Shown here piece after piece: positions 55,003-63,710 of a stretch of DNA of 64,000 nucleotides. The notes under the pieces are model-generated. The model searched no databases, was not told where the DNA came from, and saw only the letters and a list, made by a program, of their open reading frames with translations. Both the position numbers and the translations under genes were made by a program. The first letter of the stretch is position 1; every line of letters begins with the position of its first letter. Origin of the DNA: Aestuariivita sp. (GTDB taxonomy: Bacteria; Pseudomonadota; Alphaproteobacteria; Rhodobacterales; Rhodobacteraceae); contig NZ_JAAWWD010000060.1 in the NCBI RefSeq assembly GCF_021404545.1, forward strand, positions 118,650 through 182,649, in the 5' to 3' direction.

Positions 55003-55422
55003 CGCCAGGGCGCGCGAGGGCCGCTTGCGCGCGGCGGTGCCTGAGGTGAAGCCCGGACGATGGATCACACGGCGTGACAACCTGGCAGGCATTGCGCCTG
55101 TCCCGTGCAGGGCTATCGGCGCGTCGTTCACCTCCGGTTTTGGGATGCCCGGTTTGAACTCCATGTGCGACCGGAGCCGACCCGAAACCCCGTCAAGCGT
55201 GGCGCACCACCGTCGCCTTTGAGAGGCTGCCGTCACACCCTCTATCGGTCCCTTGCGCCGCATCATCCGTCCTGCACCTGCTTGCAAATGCACAACGGAC
55301 GCGCGGTCACATGGCAGGACAACCCGTCTTGGCCATCTGCCAAGACACGCTCCTCCACTGAGGGTGACCCGCAAATCACGGCTCAGGTGCAGCCTCTCGA
55401 TCCTGCGTGCTGGGACAACGCC
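55003..55422. other. non-coding gap after the tad-like operon
   Basis: No gene is supported in 420 bases. The only clear structure is GTCTTGGC-catct-GCCAAGAC (55326-55346), an 8-bp perfect hairpin without a T run, possibly the operon 3' end. No frame shows a known motif. Confidence 0.4.
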
Positions 55423-55896
55423 TTATTCGCGGGACATGATCAACCGCGCGCTGATCATATCCGACATGATTTTGGCCTGTGAGGCCGATGTCACACCGCC
55501 CACCCCGATCCTGCGCCCGACCCGCCACCACAGGCCCGGCTCCCATCTGCGAGGCCCTGGTGTCCGGGTCTTGATCAGAAATCCGTTCGAGGGTTTGAAT
55601 GCCAGAAACCCGCGCTCCACATTTTCGATCTCGTCCAGCCGGGCGATGAGGCCCCCGTTGTGATCGCGGATCACGTCATCGGTCATCTCGATGGACCCGG
55701 CGGTGGCCCGTCGCATCTTGTCACCGATCCAGAGCGCGCCCGCACCGGTCACGATCAGAAAGATCTGCCACTCAAACGTGGGCGGCGTGGCCAGGGCCAC
55801 ATAGATCAACAGCGCCCCCAGAAAGAGCAGCATGCCAACGCCAAACCACCGGCGCGGCTGCGACACCTCGATCCTGGCATGAATTTCGTCTGACAT
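55423..55896 (-). CDS. small membrane protein with PH-like domain
   Basis: A 157-residue protein. ATG 55896 gives a short cytoplasmic start, two membrane segments (FGVGMLLFLGALLIYVALA and WQIFLIVTGAGALWIGDKM), then a beta-rich C-terminal part SIEMTDDVIRDHNGGLIARL followed by IENVERGFLAFKPSNGFLI. This resembles bacterial PH-like (bPH2) proteins common in Rhodobacterales, but no function is known. It converges with the tad-like operon. The upstream extension of the frame to 56091 is not used because it lacks homologous character. Confidence 0.78.
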   Translation of the reverse strand: MSDEIHARIEVSQPRRWFGVGMLLFLGALLIYVALATPPTFEWQIFLIVTGAGALWIGDKMRRATAGSIEMTDDVIRDHNGGLIARLDEIENVERGFLAFKPSNGFLIKTRTPGPRRWEPGLWWRVGRRIGVGGVTSASQAKIMSDMISARLIMSRE

Positions 55897-56646
55897 CCCC
55901 GGCCTATCCCCTGCTCTATGAGCGGGATCTAACGCGGAACTGGCGCGGGTGACAGCCCTATTTGCCAGGTCCCGAACGCGCGCAAAGCCCGGCGACCGCA
56001 GGTGGAGGCCCGCGGACAATGCCGACCCCGCACGCCCACCGACCAATCCGGGACGGCGAGGAACCATTGCGCGGCGGTGCCGGGCTGCCATGTATCACCA
56101 GATTCCGGCCGACCCGTCACCGGCCCACGGCGGAGACGGTGCGAGGCGGGCCCGTGCATCTGGCGTTTCGCGTTCCGCATCCAGCCCCCCAACGCCACGG
56201 GGCGGCTCCGCCCGGGATCCAGCGCTTTTTCTGTGCAAGGTCGGCTTTTCGGCACTCCTGGATATCCAACGACCGGCGCCGGAGGCGTACTCAGTTCCCC
56301 TCAGTTCCGCAAAGAGACAGACGCATTGCACGCGCCACCGGATGGCGCATTCCTCGAAGAACCCTTGCATGACGGGAGGCAGGCAGCCTCAGCGCCATAT
56401 GGCTGTGCGCAGGGTCGTGCGCTGCCCGCATCGCGTCTGATCCGCGTCGTGTCCCCAAAAACCACCCATCCGAAATCGATCGGGGCACGCGCGGGGGCGC
56501 AGCCCCCGCGCCGGTCGGATCGGCGCAGCCGATCCGAAACCCCTCCCGCTGTGCAGCCGGGCACATCTGCGGTGCGCGGCGGCAGAATTGTGAGCGGACC
56601 CACCGCGCCCTATCTCCTTATCAAACAGAAAACCCGGAGCATTCCC
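55897..56646. other. 750-base gap with REP-like hairpins before pirin
   Basis: No gene is supported. The plus-strand frame upstream of pirin is open for over 200 codons but encodes only Pro/Arg/Ser-rich nonsense. Two adjacent hairpins occur: GCGGGGGC-gca-GCCCCCGC (56491-56509) and CGGATCGGC-gca-GCCGATCCG (56516-56536), both with a GCA loop. They may be REP-like elements or the leader of the pirin transcript. Confidence 0.45.
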
Positions 56647-57558
56647 ATGTCCATCCGACCCACTCTGGAGGCCCGCAAGGCCATCCCCACCCTCGAAGGG
56701 GCCGGTGTCAAACTGCACCGTGCCTTCGGCTTTCAGGATCCCTCCGAGCTCGATCCCTTTCTGCTGTTCGACGATTTTCGCAACGATCGTCCACAAGACT
56801 TTGAGCGCGGCTTTCCCTGGCATCCCCATCGCGGCATCGAGACGATCACCTATGTGCTGGACGGCACGGTGGAGCATGCCGACAGCCTGGGCAATACAGG
56901 CACCTTGCAGGCCGGATCGGTGCAATGGATGACAGCCGGATCCGGCATCCTCCATCAGGAGATGCCACATGGCAACGCAAACGGGCAGATGCACGGCTTT
57001 CAGCTTTGGGGCAACCTTCCATCGGCGCTGAAGATGACTGCACCGCGTTACCAGGACATCGACGGCACGCAGATCCCCGAGGTTATCGACGATGACGGCA
57101 CGCGGGTCAAAGTGATCGTGGGCGCGTTCTGGGGCAAGACCGGCCCTGTCGACGGCATCGCGGCAGACCCGCAATACCTCGACATCTTCGTCCCCGCAGG
57201 GGTGCGAAAGACATTCAGGATCGACACCTACCGCCGGGCCTTTGCCTATGTGTTCGACGGCGCGGGGGCCTTTGCCGATGCATCCGCGCCCTCGGGGGTT
57301 CTGTTGGAAAAGGAAGTCGGCGGCGAGGAGCTGAACATTCGCGACCTTTCGGGCAACCGCACGTTGATCCGCTTTGGCACCGGCGATGAGGTGACCGTCC
57401 AGGCAGGTCCGGACGGGGTGCGGTTTCTGCTGATCTCCGGGGCGCCCATCGCCGAGCCCGTCGCCTGGCACGGCCCCATCGTGATGAACACCCAGGCCGA
57501 GCTGGAGCAAGCCATGCGGGATTTGCAGAACGGGACGTTCATCCAGCCCACCCATTGA
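56647..57558 (+). CDS. pirin family protein
   Basis: A 303-residue bicupin. The N-terminal cupin carries the metal ligands in FPWHPHRGIETITYVLDGTV (two His) and SGILHQEMPHG (His and Glu), so the iron site of pirins looks complete. VKVIVGAFWGKTGPVD and YLDIFVPAGVRKTFRI lie in the second, ligand-free half. Bacterial pirins have been described as quercetinases or redox regulators; which applies here is unknown. ATG 56647 is chosen by homology of the start SIRPTLEARKAIPTLEG. It converges with a tetR gene and shares a terminator. Confidence 0.92.
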   Translation: MSIRPTLEARKAIPTLEGAGVKLHRAFGFQDPSELDPFLLFDDFRNDRPQDFERGFPWHPHRGIETITYVLDGTVEHADSLGNTGTLQAGSVQWMTAGSGILHQEMPHGNANGQMHGFQLWGNLPSALKMTAPRYQDIDGTQIPEVIDDDGTRVKVIVGAFWGKTGPVDGIAADPQYLDIFVPAGVRKTFRIDTYRRAFAYVFDGAGAFADASAPSGVLLEKEVGGEELNIRDLSGNRTLIRFGTGDEVTVQAGPDGVRFLLISGAPIAEPVAWHGPIVMNTQAELEQAMRDLQNGTFIQPTH

Positions 57559-57566
57559 CCCTCGCA

Positions 57567-57602
57567 GGGCGCCGAAGGCAGGTTCGGCGCCCCTTCCCTT
57601 TT
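57567..57602 (+). terminator. terminator after pirin
   Basis: GGGCGCCGAA (57567-57576) pairs perfectly with TTCGGCGCCC (57583-57592) around a 6-base loop, followed by CTTCCCTTTT. A strong hairpin with a modest T run between convergent genes, so an intrinsic terminator is likely. Confidence 0.75.
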
Positions 57603-57732
57603 CGCGGGTCCAGATCACACCTCATCCAAACACCAGCTCACAACCAGCAGCGCTGATCGGGGCCGCAAGATCGCAGGATCGCAACGGCAACACCATCGGT
57701 TCGGGCATTGATCAGCACAGGCATGCACGGCC

Positions 57733-58365
57733 TCAGGTCCCCTGTTGGGCACCGGTTCCAAGGCTCGAACCGCCCAGGTCTGCCGCCACCATCTGCCGCG
57801 CCATATCCCAATAGATGGTCTGTACATCCTCCAGCGACAGCCGCCCGCCCGCCCGGTACCAGGTGTTGACCCCTGTCAGCATCGCGATCAGCGCCAAGGA
57901 GGCGACCTTGGGATCTTGGACCCGAAAGGCGCCTGCGCGCACGCCCTCGCTCAGAATGCCTTCCAGCGCCGTTTCGTAAGCCCGCCTCTGCGCCTCGATC
58001 GCGGCGAAATTCTCGCCGGTCAGGTTGCGCAGTTCCATGTACGAGATAAAGACCGCGTCGGCCCGCTCCAGATTGAAACGGATATGAAACCGGGTGAACG
58101 CCTCCAGCCGCTCAAGCGGGCTCAGCCCTTTGGGCGCTTCGCGCCACGCGGTCAGCAACGTGGCCATATGCTCCTCCATCAGTGTATAGAGGAGCGACTG
58201 CTTGTCGGGGGTATAGTTGTAAAGCGCGCCGACCTGTACGCCGACCTCAGCCGCGATCTGGCGCATGGAGACGGCGGCATAGCCGTTTTGCGCAAAAAGC
58301 CTCAACGCGGCCGCGCGGATGCGCGGGCCGGTGATGTCGGAATGGGAACCAGCGGTACGAGCCAT
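57733..58365 (-). CDS. TetR/AcrR family transcriptional regulator
   Basis: A 210-residue regulator. The N-terminal helix-turn-helix is typical: IRAAALRLFAQNGYAAVSMR then QIAAEVGVQVGALYNYTPDK (about 17-57). The C-terminal ligand domain (MEEHMATLLTAWREAPKG onward) resembles the TetR_C group seen in acyl-CoA-type regulators. ATG 58365 is the only start downstream of the palindrome at 58380-58395. It is divergent from a lipoprotein gene, so the palindrome can serve both promoters. The ligand is unknown. Confidence 0.92.
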   Translation of the reverse strand: MARTAGSHSDITGPRIRAAALRLFAQNGYAAVSMRQIAAEVGVQVGALYNYTPDKQSLLYTLMEEHMATLLTAWREAPKGLSPLERLEAFTRFHIRFNLERADAVFISYMELRNLTGENFAAIEAQRRAYETALEGILSEGVRAGAFRVQDPKVASLALIAMLTGVNTWYRAGGRLSLEDVQTIYWDMARQMVAADLGGSSLGTGAQQGT

Positions 58366-58379
58366 GAAACAAAGGCTAA

Positions 58380-58395
58380 CTGAACGGCCGTTCAG
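58380..58395. promoter_or_regulatory. probable TetR operator palindrome
   Basis: CTGAACGG|CCGTTCAG is a perfect 16-base palindrome 14 bases upstream of the tetR ATG and 50 bases before the divergent lipoprotein gene. Length, symmetry and location fit TetR-family autoregulation. Confidence 0.7.
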
Positions 58396-58444
58396 ATAAA
58401 AGCCCTGCTTGCGCTGGCGCGCAGGCTGGGGCATCACCAACGGT

Positions 58445-58762
58445 ATGATACGTTTTTCCGCCCTCCCGATCCGGATATTGCTTTTGGGCTGCCTGTCGAC
58501 GGGGCTGCTTGCCGCGTGCACCGATCCGCCCGAACTGCCGGTCACCAGTCGGCCAGACCTGGCAAGGGCGGAGTTCCCCACGCTGGTTCCGATAGAGCAG
58601 ATCCTGGGCGCGCCCACGGACGCGGCTGAAACCGATCAGGACCGCATCGATCGGCTGGATGCGCGGGTCGCCGGATTGCAGGCCCGCGCCAATCGGTTGC
58701 AGGGCAGCGGGATCGATCCCGCGCTCCGCGACCGCCTGGACGGGGACACCATCTCCGACTGA
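58445..58762 (+). CDS. small lipoprotein of unknown function
   Basis: A 105-residue protein starting at ATG 58445 with a lipoprotein signal IRILLLGCLSTGLLAAC (lipobox LAAC). The mature part is short and ends in a predicted coiled coil (DRIDRLDARVAGLQARANRL). No family is recognised. It faces the tetR gene and is followed 75 bases later by hom. Small lipoproteins with this layout occur upstream of hom in related genomes as far as I recall, but no role is known. Confidence 0.78.
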   Translation: MIRFSALPIRILLLGCLSTGLLAACTDPPELPVTSRPDLARAEFPTLVPIEQILGAPTDAAETDQDRIDRLDARVAGLQARANRLQGSGIDPALRDRLDGDTISD

Positions 58763-58837
58763 GCGACCTGTTGCGCGCACCCGCGCGACCGGCTAGAGGA
58801 AGGCAAAGCCCCGCCCCTCAATTCCGAAAGGATCCCC

Positions 58838-60124
58838 ATGACAGCACCGCTTCGCCTTGGCATTGCAGGCCTGGGAACGGTCGGCATCGGCGTCGTCAAG
58901 ATCATCCGCCAGAAAGCCGAACTGCTGCGCGCGCGGATCGGGCGCGAGTTCGTCATCTCGGCAGTGTCGGCCCGGAACCGCGACACTGATCGCGGCGTCG
59001 CGCTTGCGGGTTATGAATGGGAGGATGACCCGGTCGCTCTGGCCACGCGGGACGATGTCGATGTCTATCTCGAGCTGATAGGCGGCACCGAAGGGGCTGC
59101 CAAAGCCTCGGTCGAGGCCGCATTGCGCGCAGGCAAGGACGTGGTGACCGCCAACAAGGCGATGCTGGCCATTCACGGTCAAGCCCTGGCCGAAGAGGCC
59201 GAGGCGGCAGGCCGCGCAATCCGCTATGAGGCCGCCGTCGCCGGTGGTATCCCGGTGATCAAGGCCCTGACCGAGGGCTTGGCCGGCAATGAGATCAGCC
59301 GCGTGATGGGGGTGATGAACGGCACCTGCAACTATATTCTGACCCGGATGGAAAAGGCAGGCCTCAGCTATGACGCGGCCTTTGCCGAGGCTGACGGGCT
59401 GGGCTATCTCGAGGCCGATCCAACGCTCGATGTGGGCGGGATCGACGCCGGGCACAAGCTGGCGATCCTGTCGGCCATCGCCTTTGGCGCGCGCCCCGAT
59501 TTCGACGGGATCGAACTGGAAGGCATCGAGCGCGTCACCATCGAGGATATTCGCGCCGCCGCCGATATGGGCTTTCGCATCAAACTGTTGGGCGTGGCAC
59601 AACGTACCGGGCGCGGGCTGGAACAGCGCATGCAGCCGTGCCTGGTGCCTGCGAACTCTCCTCTCGGGCAGCTCGAAGGCGGCACCAACATGGTCGTGAT
59701 CGAAGGCGACGCGGTCGAACAGATCGTGCTGCGCGGCCCGGGGGCCGGCGAAGGGCCCACCGCCAGCGCGGTGATGGGCGATGTCTGCGATCTGGCGCGC
59801 GGGTTGCGCCAGCCGACCTTTGGCCAACCCGCAGACACCCTTCAGGAGGCCACACGCGCGCGATCCGAACTGCCCGCGCCGTTCTATCTGCGCATGGCGC
59901 TTTTGGACAAACCCGGCGCGCTGGCGAAGATCGCGACGATCCTGGGCAACTCGGGTGTCTCGATCGACCGGATGCGCCAATATGGCCATGACGACACCAC
60001 CGCACCGGTTCTGATCGTCACACACCGGACCTCGCGCGTGGCGCTGGACGAGGCGCTGACCGCAATGGCACAGACCGATGTGGTGGCGGGTGCGCCCGTG
60101 GCGCTTCGGATCGAACATCTCTGA
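58838..60124 (+). CDS. hom: homoserine dehydrogenase
   Basis: The enzyme reduces aspartate semialdehyde to homoserine in the Thr/Met/Ile branch. The protein has 428 residues. The nucleotide loop is LGIAGLGTVGIGVVKIIRQK. GKDVVTANKAMLAIHG and GIPVIKALTEGLAGNEISRV follow, and the catalytic region is GVMNGTCNYILTRME...EADPTLDVGGIDAGHKLAIL. The C-terminal ACT domain (LRMALLDKPGALAKIATILG) is the usual site of threonine feedback inhibition. It has a GAAAGGAT ribosome site. glpX follows 44 bases later. Confidence 0.97.
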   Translation: MTAPLRLGIAGLGTVGIGVVKIIRQKAELLRARIGREFVISAVSARNRDTDRGVALAGYEWEDDPVALATRDDVDVYLELIGGTEGAAKASVEAALRAGKDVVTANKAMLAIHGQALAEEAEAAGRAIRYEAAVAGGIPVIKALTEGLAGNEISRVMGVMNGTCNYILTRMEKAGLSYDAAFAEADGLGYLEADPTLDVGGIDAGHKLAILSAIAFGARPDFDGIELEGIERVTIEDIRAAADMGFRIKLLGVAQRTGRGLEQRMQPCLVPANSPLGQLEGGTNMVVIEGDAVEQIVLRGPGAGEGPTASAVMGDVCDLARGLRQPTFGQPADTLQEATRARSELPAPFYLRMALLDKPGALAKIATILGNSGVSIDRMRQYGHDDTTAPVLIVTHRTSRVALDEALTAMAQTDVVAGAPVALRIEHL

Positions 60125-60168
60125 ACCCGACGCTTTGAGCCCGGACAAAACCAAAGGGGACAATTTTT

Positions 60169-61134
60169 ATGACCAAGGACATTGAATTTTACGACCGGAT
60201 GCTGTCGCTGGGCCTGGCGCGGGTGGCCGAACAGGCCGCATTGGCTTCGGCGACGCTGATCGGCCGGGGCGATGAAAAGGCCGCCGATCAGGCGGCGGTG
60301 AATGCGATGCGCGAACAGCTCAATCTGCTCGATATCGCGGGCGTCGTGGTGATCGGCGAAGGCGAGCGGGACGAGGCGCCGATGCTCTATATCGGCGAAG
60401 AGGTGGGCACCGGGAACGGACCCGGCGTGGACATCGCGCTCGACCCGCTGGAGGGCACGACGCTGACCGCAAAGGACATGCCCAACGCGCTGACGGTGAT
60501 CGCGATGGGGCCGCGCGGCTCGATGCTGCATGCGCCGGATGTCTATATGGACAAGCTGGCTGTGGGGCCGGGATATCCCGACGGTGTCGTGAGCCTGGAT
60601 ATGAGCCCATCCGAGCGGGTGGCGGCGCTGGCCGCGGCGCGGGGCTGCAAACCCTCTGACATCACCGTCTGCATTCTGGAGCGGCCCCGGCATGAAGCGA
60701 TGATCGCTGATGTGCGGTCCACCGGGGCGGCGATCCGGTTGATCACTGATGGCGATGTGGCCGGCGTCATGCATTGTGCCGAGGCAGAAAAGACCGGCAT
60801 CGACATGTATATGGGCACCGGCGGCGCGCCCGAAGGCGTGCTTGCGGCAGCAGCGCTCAAATGCATGGGCGGCCAGATCTTTACGCGCCTTGTGTTCCGC
60901 AACGATGACGAACGAGATCGCGCAACCCGTGCGGGTGTCACCGATTTCGACCGGATCTATACCCGCGACGAGATGGTGACCCAGGACGTGATCTTTGCCG
61001 CCACCGGTGTAACGGGTGGCAACCTTTTAAGCGGGATCCGGCGCGAACCCGGCTGGGTCACAACCGAGACTTTGCTGATGCGGTCGAAAACCGGATCGGT
61101 GCGGCGCATGGAATACCGCACTCCGGTAAGCTGA
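60169..61134 (+). CDS. glpX: class II fructose-1,6-bisphosphatase
   Basis: A 321-residue GlpX-type phosphatase for gluconeogenesis (in Calvin-cycle organisms also sedoheptulose bisphosphate). The N-terminal LGLARVAEQAALASATLIGR and the metal motif VVIGEGERDEAPMLYIGEEV are present, followed by IALDPLEGTTLTAKD, the D-P-x-E-G-T signature. ITDGDVAGVMHCAEAEKTG and MGTGGAPEGVLAAAALKCMG are further GlpX hallmarks. ATG 60169 has AAAGGGGA upstream. The hom-glpX-recJ order is common in the Roseobacter group. Confidence 0.97.
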   Translation: MTKDIEFYDRMLSLGLARVAEQAALASATLIGRGDEKAADQAAVNAMREQLNLLDIAGVVVIGEGERDEAPMLYIGEEVGTGNGPGVDIALDPLEGTTLTAKDMPNALTVIAMGPRGSMLHAPDVYMDKLAVGPGYPDGVVSLDMSPSERVAALAAARGCKPSDITVCILERPRHEAMIADVRSTGAAIRLITDGDVAGVMHCAEAEKTGIDMYMGTGGAPEGVLAAAALKCMGGQIFTRLVFRNDDERDRATRAGVTDFDRIYTRDEMVTQDVIFAATGVTGGNLLSGIRREPGWVTTETLLMRSKTGSVRRMEYRTPVS

Positions 61135-61177
61135 GCGCCCGCAAGAGGTATTCGCGACTCTAATACAGGGGGCTGTC

Positions 61178-62923
61178 TTGGCGTTTCTCGGGGTTGAACA
61201 GTCGATCACCGGGCGCCGGTGGATCGGCCCGGACATAGAGACCGAACGCGCGGCAGAGGCGCTTGTCCAGGCCTGTGACCTGCCCCACCCCGTGGCCCAG
61301 GTCCTGGCCCGCCAGAGCGTGGCGCCAGAGGATGCAGCGGCCTATCTCAACCCCCGCCTCAAGGACCTTCTGCCCGACCCGCGCGGGCTCAAGGATATGC
61401 AGATCGCGGCGGCCCGGTTTCTCGGGGCCGTGTCGCGGCGCGAACGGATCGCGATCTTTGCCGATTACGATGTCGATGGCGGCAGCTCGGCCGCGCTGCT
61501 GATCTGGTGGCTGCGGGCGCTGGGTCTGTCTGCAACGCTTTATGTTCCCGACCGCATCGACGAGGGCTATGGCCCCAACGCGCCTGCGATGCAGGCACTG
61601 GCGCGCGATCACGACCTGATCCTCTGTGTCGATTGCGGTACGTTGAGCCATGACGCGCTGGCCGCCGCGCAAGGGGCGGATGTGGTGGTTCTGGATCACC
61701 ACCTGGGAGGCGAGACGCTGCCCCCTGTCCTTGCGGTGGTCAATCCCAACCGGCAGGACGAGAGCGGTGATCTGGGGCATCTTTGTGCGGCGGCAGTGGT
61801 TTTCTTGATGCTGGTGGAGGCCGGGCGGCAAATGCGCGAGGCCGGATCACGCGGCCCGGATCTGATGGCGCTGCTGGATCTGGTCGCGCTGGCCACGGTG
61901 GCCGACGTGGCCCCGCTGACAGGTGTGAACCGGGCACTGGTCCGGCAGGGCCTGACAGTGATGGGGCGGCGTGAGCGGCCCGGGCTGGTCGCCTTGGCGG
62001 ATGCCGCGCGGCTGGATACCGCGCCGATGGCCCATCACCTTGGGTTTGTGCTGGGGCCGCGCGTGAATGCGGGCGGTCGGATCGGGCAGGCCGATCTGGG
62101 CGCACGGCTGCTGGCCACCGCCGACAGCCACGAGGCCGCCGCCATGGCAGACCGGCTCGAAGAGCTGAATGCCGAGCGTCGCGAGATCGAGGCGCAGGTG
62201 CGCGCTGCCGCGATGGACCAGGCCGAGATCCGCGGGATGGAGGCACCGCTGGTCTGGGCGGCTGGCGAGGGCTGGCACCCGGGCGTCGTCGGTATCGTGG
62301 CGGCGCGGCTCAAGGAGGCTGCAAACCGCCCCGCCGTCGTGATCGGGTTTGACGGCGACGAAGGCAAGGGTTCCGGCCGGTCGGTGGCCGGTGTCGATCT
62401 GGGCGCGGCAATCCAGCGCCTGGCGCAGGAGGGGCTGCTGATCAAGAGCGGCGGCCACCGGATGGCGGCGGGCCTGACCGTGGCACGCGATCAGCTGGAG
62501 CCTGCGATGGCGCGGCTCGGCACGCTTTTGGCCAAACAAGGCGCGGGCATGGGCGGTCCTGCGGATCTGCGCCTGGATGGCGCGCTCCTGCCTCAGGCCG
62601 CCACACCGGACCTGATCACAGCGCTGGAGCAGGCAGGCCCCTATGGCGCAGGCGCCCCCGGTCCCAGGTTTGCCCTGCCCGACATAGCGGTGCGCTTTGC
62701 CAAACGCGTGGGCGAGAACCATCTGAAACTGACCCTTTCGGATGGCATGGGCGGGGGTCTGGACGCGATTTGTTTCGGCGCGTTCGAGGGCGATCTGGGT
62801 CCGCGCCTGAGTTCCGGCGACGGCGCGCGCTATCATCTGGCAGGTCGGCTGGAGATCAATCATTGGGGCGGGCGTCAAAGGGTGCAGATGCGCCTGGAGG
62901 ACGCCGCCCCCGCCACAGGTTGA
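61178..62923 (+). CDS. recJ: single-stranded-DNA-specific exonuclease RecJ
   Basis: RecJ is the 5'-3' ssDNA exonuclease of recombination and repair. TTG 61178, preceded by AGGGGG, gives 581 residues. DHH-family motifs in order are IAIFADYDVDGGSSAALLIW, LILCVDCGTLSHDAL, DVVVLDHHLGGE (DHH) and LLDLVALATVADVAPLTGVN. The DHHA1 domain has GWHPGVVGIVAARLKE and KSGGHRMAAGLTV, and the OB fold is C-terminal. All metal-ligand segments look intact. The next feature downstream is tRNA-Glu. Confidence 0.96.
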   Translation: MAFLGVEQSITGRRWIGPDIETERAAEALVQACDLPHPVAQVLARQSVAPEDAAAYLNPRLKDLLPDPRGLKDMQIAAARFLGAVSRRERIAIFADYDVDGGSSAALLIWWLRALGLSATLYVPDRIDEGYGPNAPAMQALARDHDLILCVDCGTLSHDALAAAQGADVVVLDHHLGGETLPPVLAVVNPNRQDESGDLGHLCAAAVVFLMLVEAGRQMREAGSRGPDLMALLDLVALATVADVAPLTGVNRALVRQGLTVMGRRERPGLVALADAARLDTAPMAHHLGFVLGPRVNAGGRIGQADLGARLLATADSHEAAAMADRLEELNAERREIEAQVRAAAMDQAEIRGMEAPLVWAAGEGWHPGVVGIVAARLKEAANRPAVVIGFDGDEGKGSGRSVAGVDLGAAIQRLAQEGLLIKSGGHRMAAGLTVARDQLEPAMARLGTLLAKQGAGMGGPADLRLDGALLPQAATPDLITALEQAGPYGAGAPGPRFALPDIAVRFAKRVGENHLKLTLSDGMGGGLDAICFGAFEGDLGPRLSSGDGARYHLAGRLEINHWGGRQRVQMRLEDAAPATG

Positions 62924-62959
62924 GCGACCTAAAATATGCAGACCGGTGCAAATTTCCGC

Positions 62960-62986
62960 TTGCACGCGGGGCTACGATTCCATAAT
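62960..62986 (+). promoter_or_regulatory. candidate sigma-70 promoter of tRNA-Glu
   Basis: TTGCAC (62960-62965) and CATAAT (62981-62986) are separated by 15 bases (16 if CTTGCA is taken as the -35). The predicted start is about 10-15 bases before the tRNA. Spacing is slightly short, so confidence is moderate. Confidence 0.4.
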
Positions 62987-63006
62987 CACGCGCTCACGAC
63001 CAGCGT

Positions 63007-63081
63007 GGCCCGTTCGTCTATCGGTTAGGACGCCAGGTTTTCAACCTGGAAAGAGGGGTTCGATTCCCCTACGGGCTGCCA
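63007..63081 (+). tRNA. tRNA-Glu (anticodon TTC)
   Basis: A 75-base cloverleaf with encoded CCA. The acceptor stem GGCCCGT pairs with ACGGGCT (one G.U), the D arm contains GGTTAGGAC, the anticodon stem CCAGG/CCTGG carries loop TTTTCAA with anticodon TTC, and the T arm is GAGGGGTTCGATTCCCCT. Its 3' half is the attachment site for the adjacent integrase. Confidence 0.97.
63032..63081. other. putative att site in the tRNA-Glu 3' half
   Basis: The integrase frame on the minus strand runs into the tRNA and stops at 63041, so the last dozen codons are antisense tRNA sequence. Tyrosine recombinases commonly recombine at the anticodon-to-CCA segment and restore the tRNA. The matching second copy would lie beyond base 64000; the exact core cannot be delimited here. 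Confidence 0.55.
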
Positions 63082-63710
63082 CTTCCATCTTTTTTTGTTG
63101 TGTTTCATGGGGATATTCCTCGTGCTTGCTAGCCCTATCAGGGTGGTTAGCGAATCTTGGGTTTCCATCGGTCCGTTGAAGCTTGTCCAACGCATTATCC
63201 GCAAGCCGCATCTGATCGGATTTCTGCGTGTAGCGCCGAACTTCCGCATCAGAATTGTGGCCGGTAATAGATTTGATCTCGTGCAGCGTGCAGCCTGCTT
63301 CGGCCAAACGCACAGAACATGCATTGCGTAGGCCATGGGATGTGCACTTAGGCAAACCGGCCTCATCGCATCGCTTCCGCATCCAGTTGCCAAAGCCTGC
63401 AACCGCGAACGGTTTGCCGTACTCTGTTGTTACAAATGCAGGTGCATCCCTTGGCAACCCTTCAATCGCAACCTTGAGTTCTGATGCCAATGGGATCATC
63501 AGCGGGGTGTTCGTCTTTTGCTGTAGGACCGAAATTCTGCCGTCAGAAACATCCTTCCAGCCCATCCGCACTGCATCACACTTGCGTTGACCCGTGCAGA
63601 GCATGAGTGTTAACGCAAGGTGAGCTTTGGTTCCGGCTGGGTGCCGAGCAGTAAATTGCGCAATCTCAGCTTCCGTCCAAGTGTGATAGCCCTCACTATT
63701 CGATCTATAC
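63041..63710 (-). pseudogene. tRNA-Glu-targeting tyrosine integrase, 5' part lost to an IS
   Basis: The remaining 223 codons encode the catalytic domain of a phage-type site-specific recombinase: LALTLMLCTGQRKCDAVRMG (first Arg), TSHGLRNACSVRLAEAG (H-x-x-R), SITGHNSDAEV (GHxS) and the Tyr nucleophile in RRYTQKSDQ. The frame is open up to YRSNSEGYHTWTEAEIAQF and is then cut at 63711 by the terminal repeat of an IS5-family element. The N-terminal DNA-binding part is missing, so the protein is probably inactive unless an internal start (ATG 63604) is used. Its 3' end overlaps tRNA-Glu. Confidence 0.8.

Noticed and set aside
63025..63402. Frame ending WQPVGESNPSFQVEN through tRNA-Glu on the minus strand
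   Set aside because: This is antisense translation of the tRNA, a frequent artefact; the integrase uses another frame.
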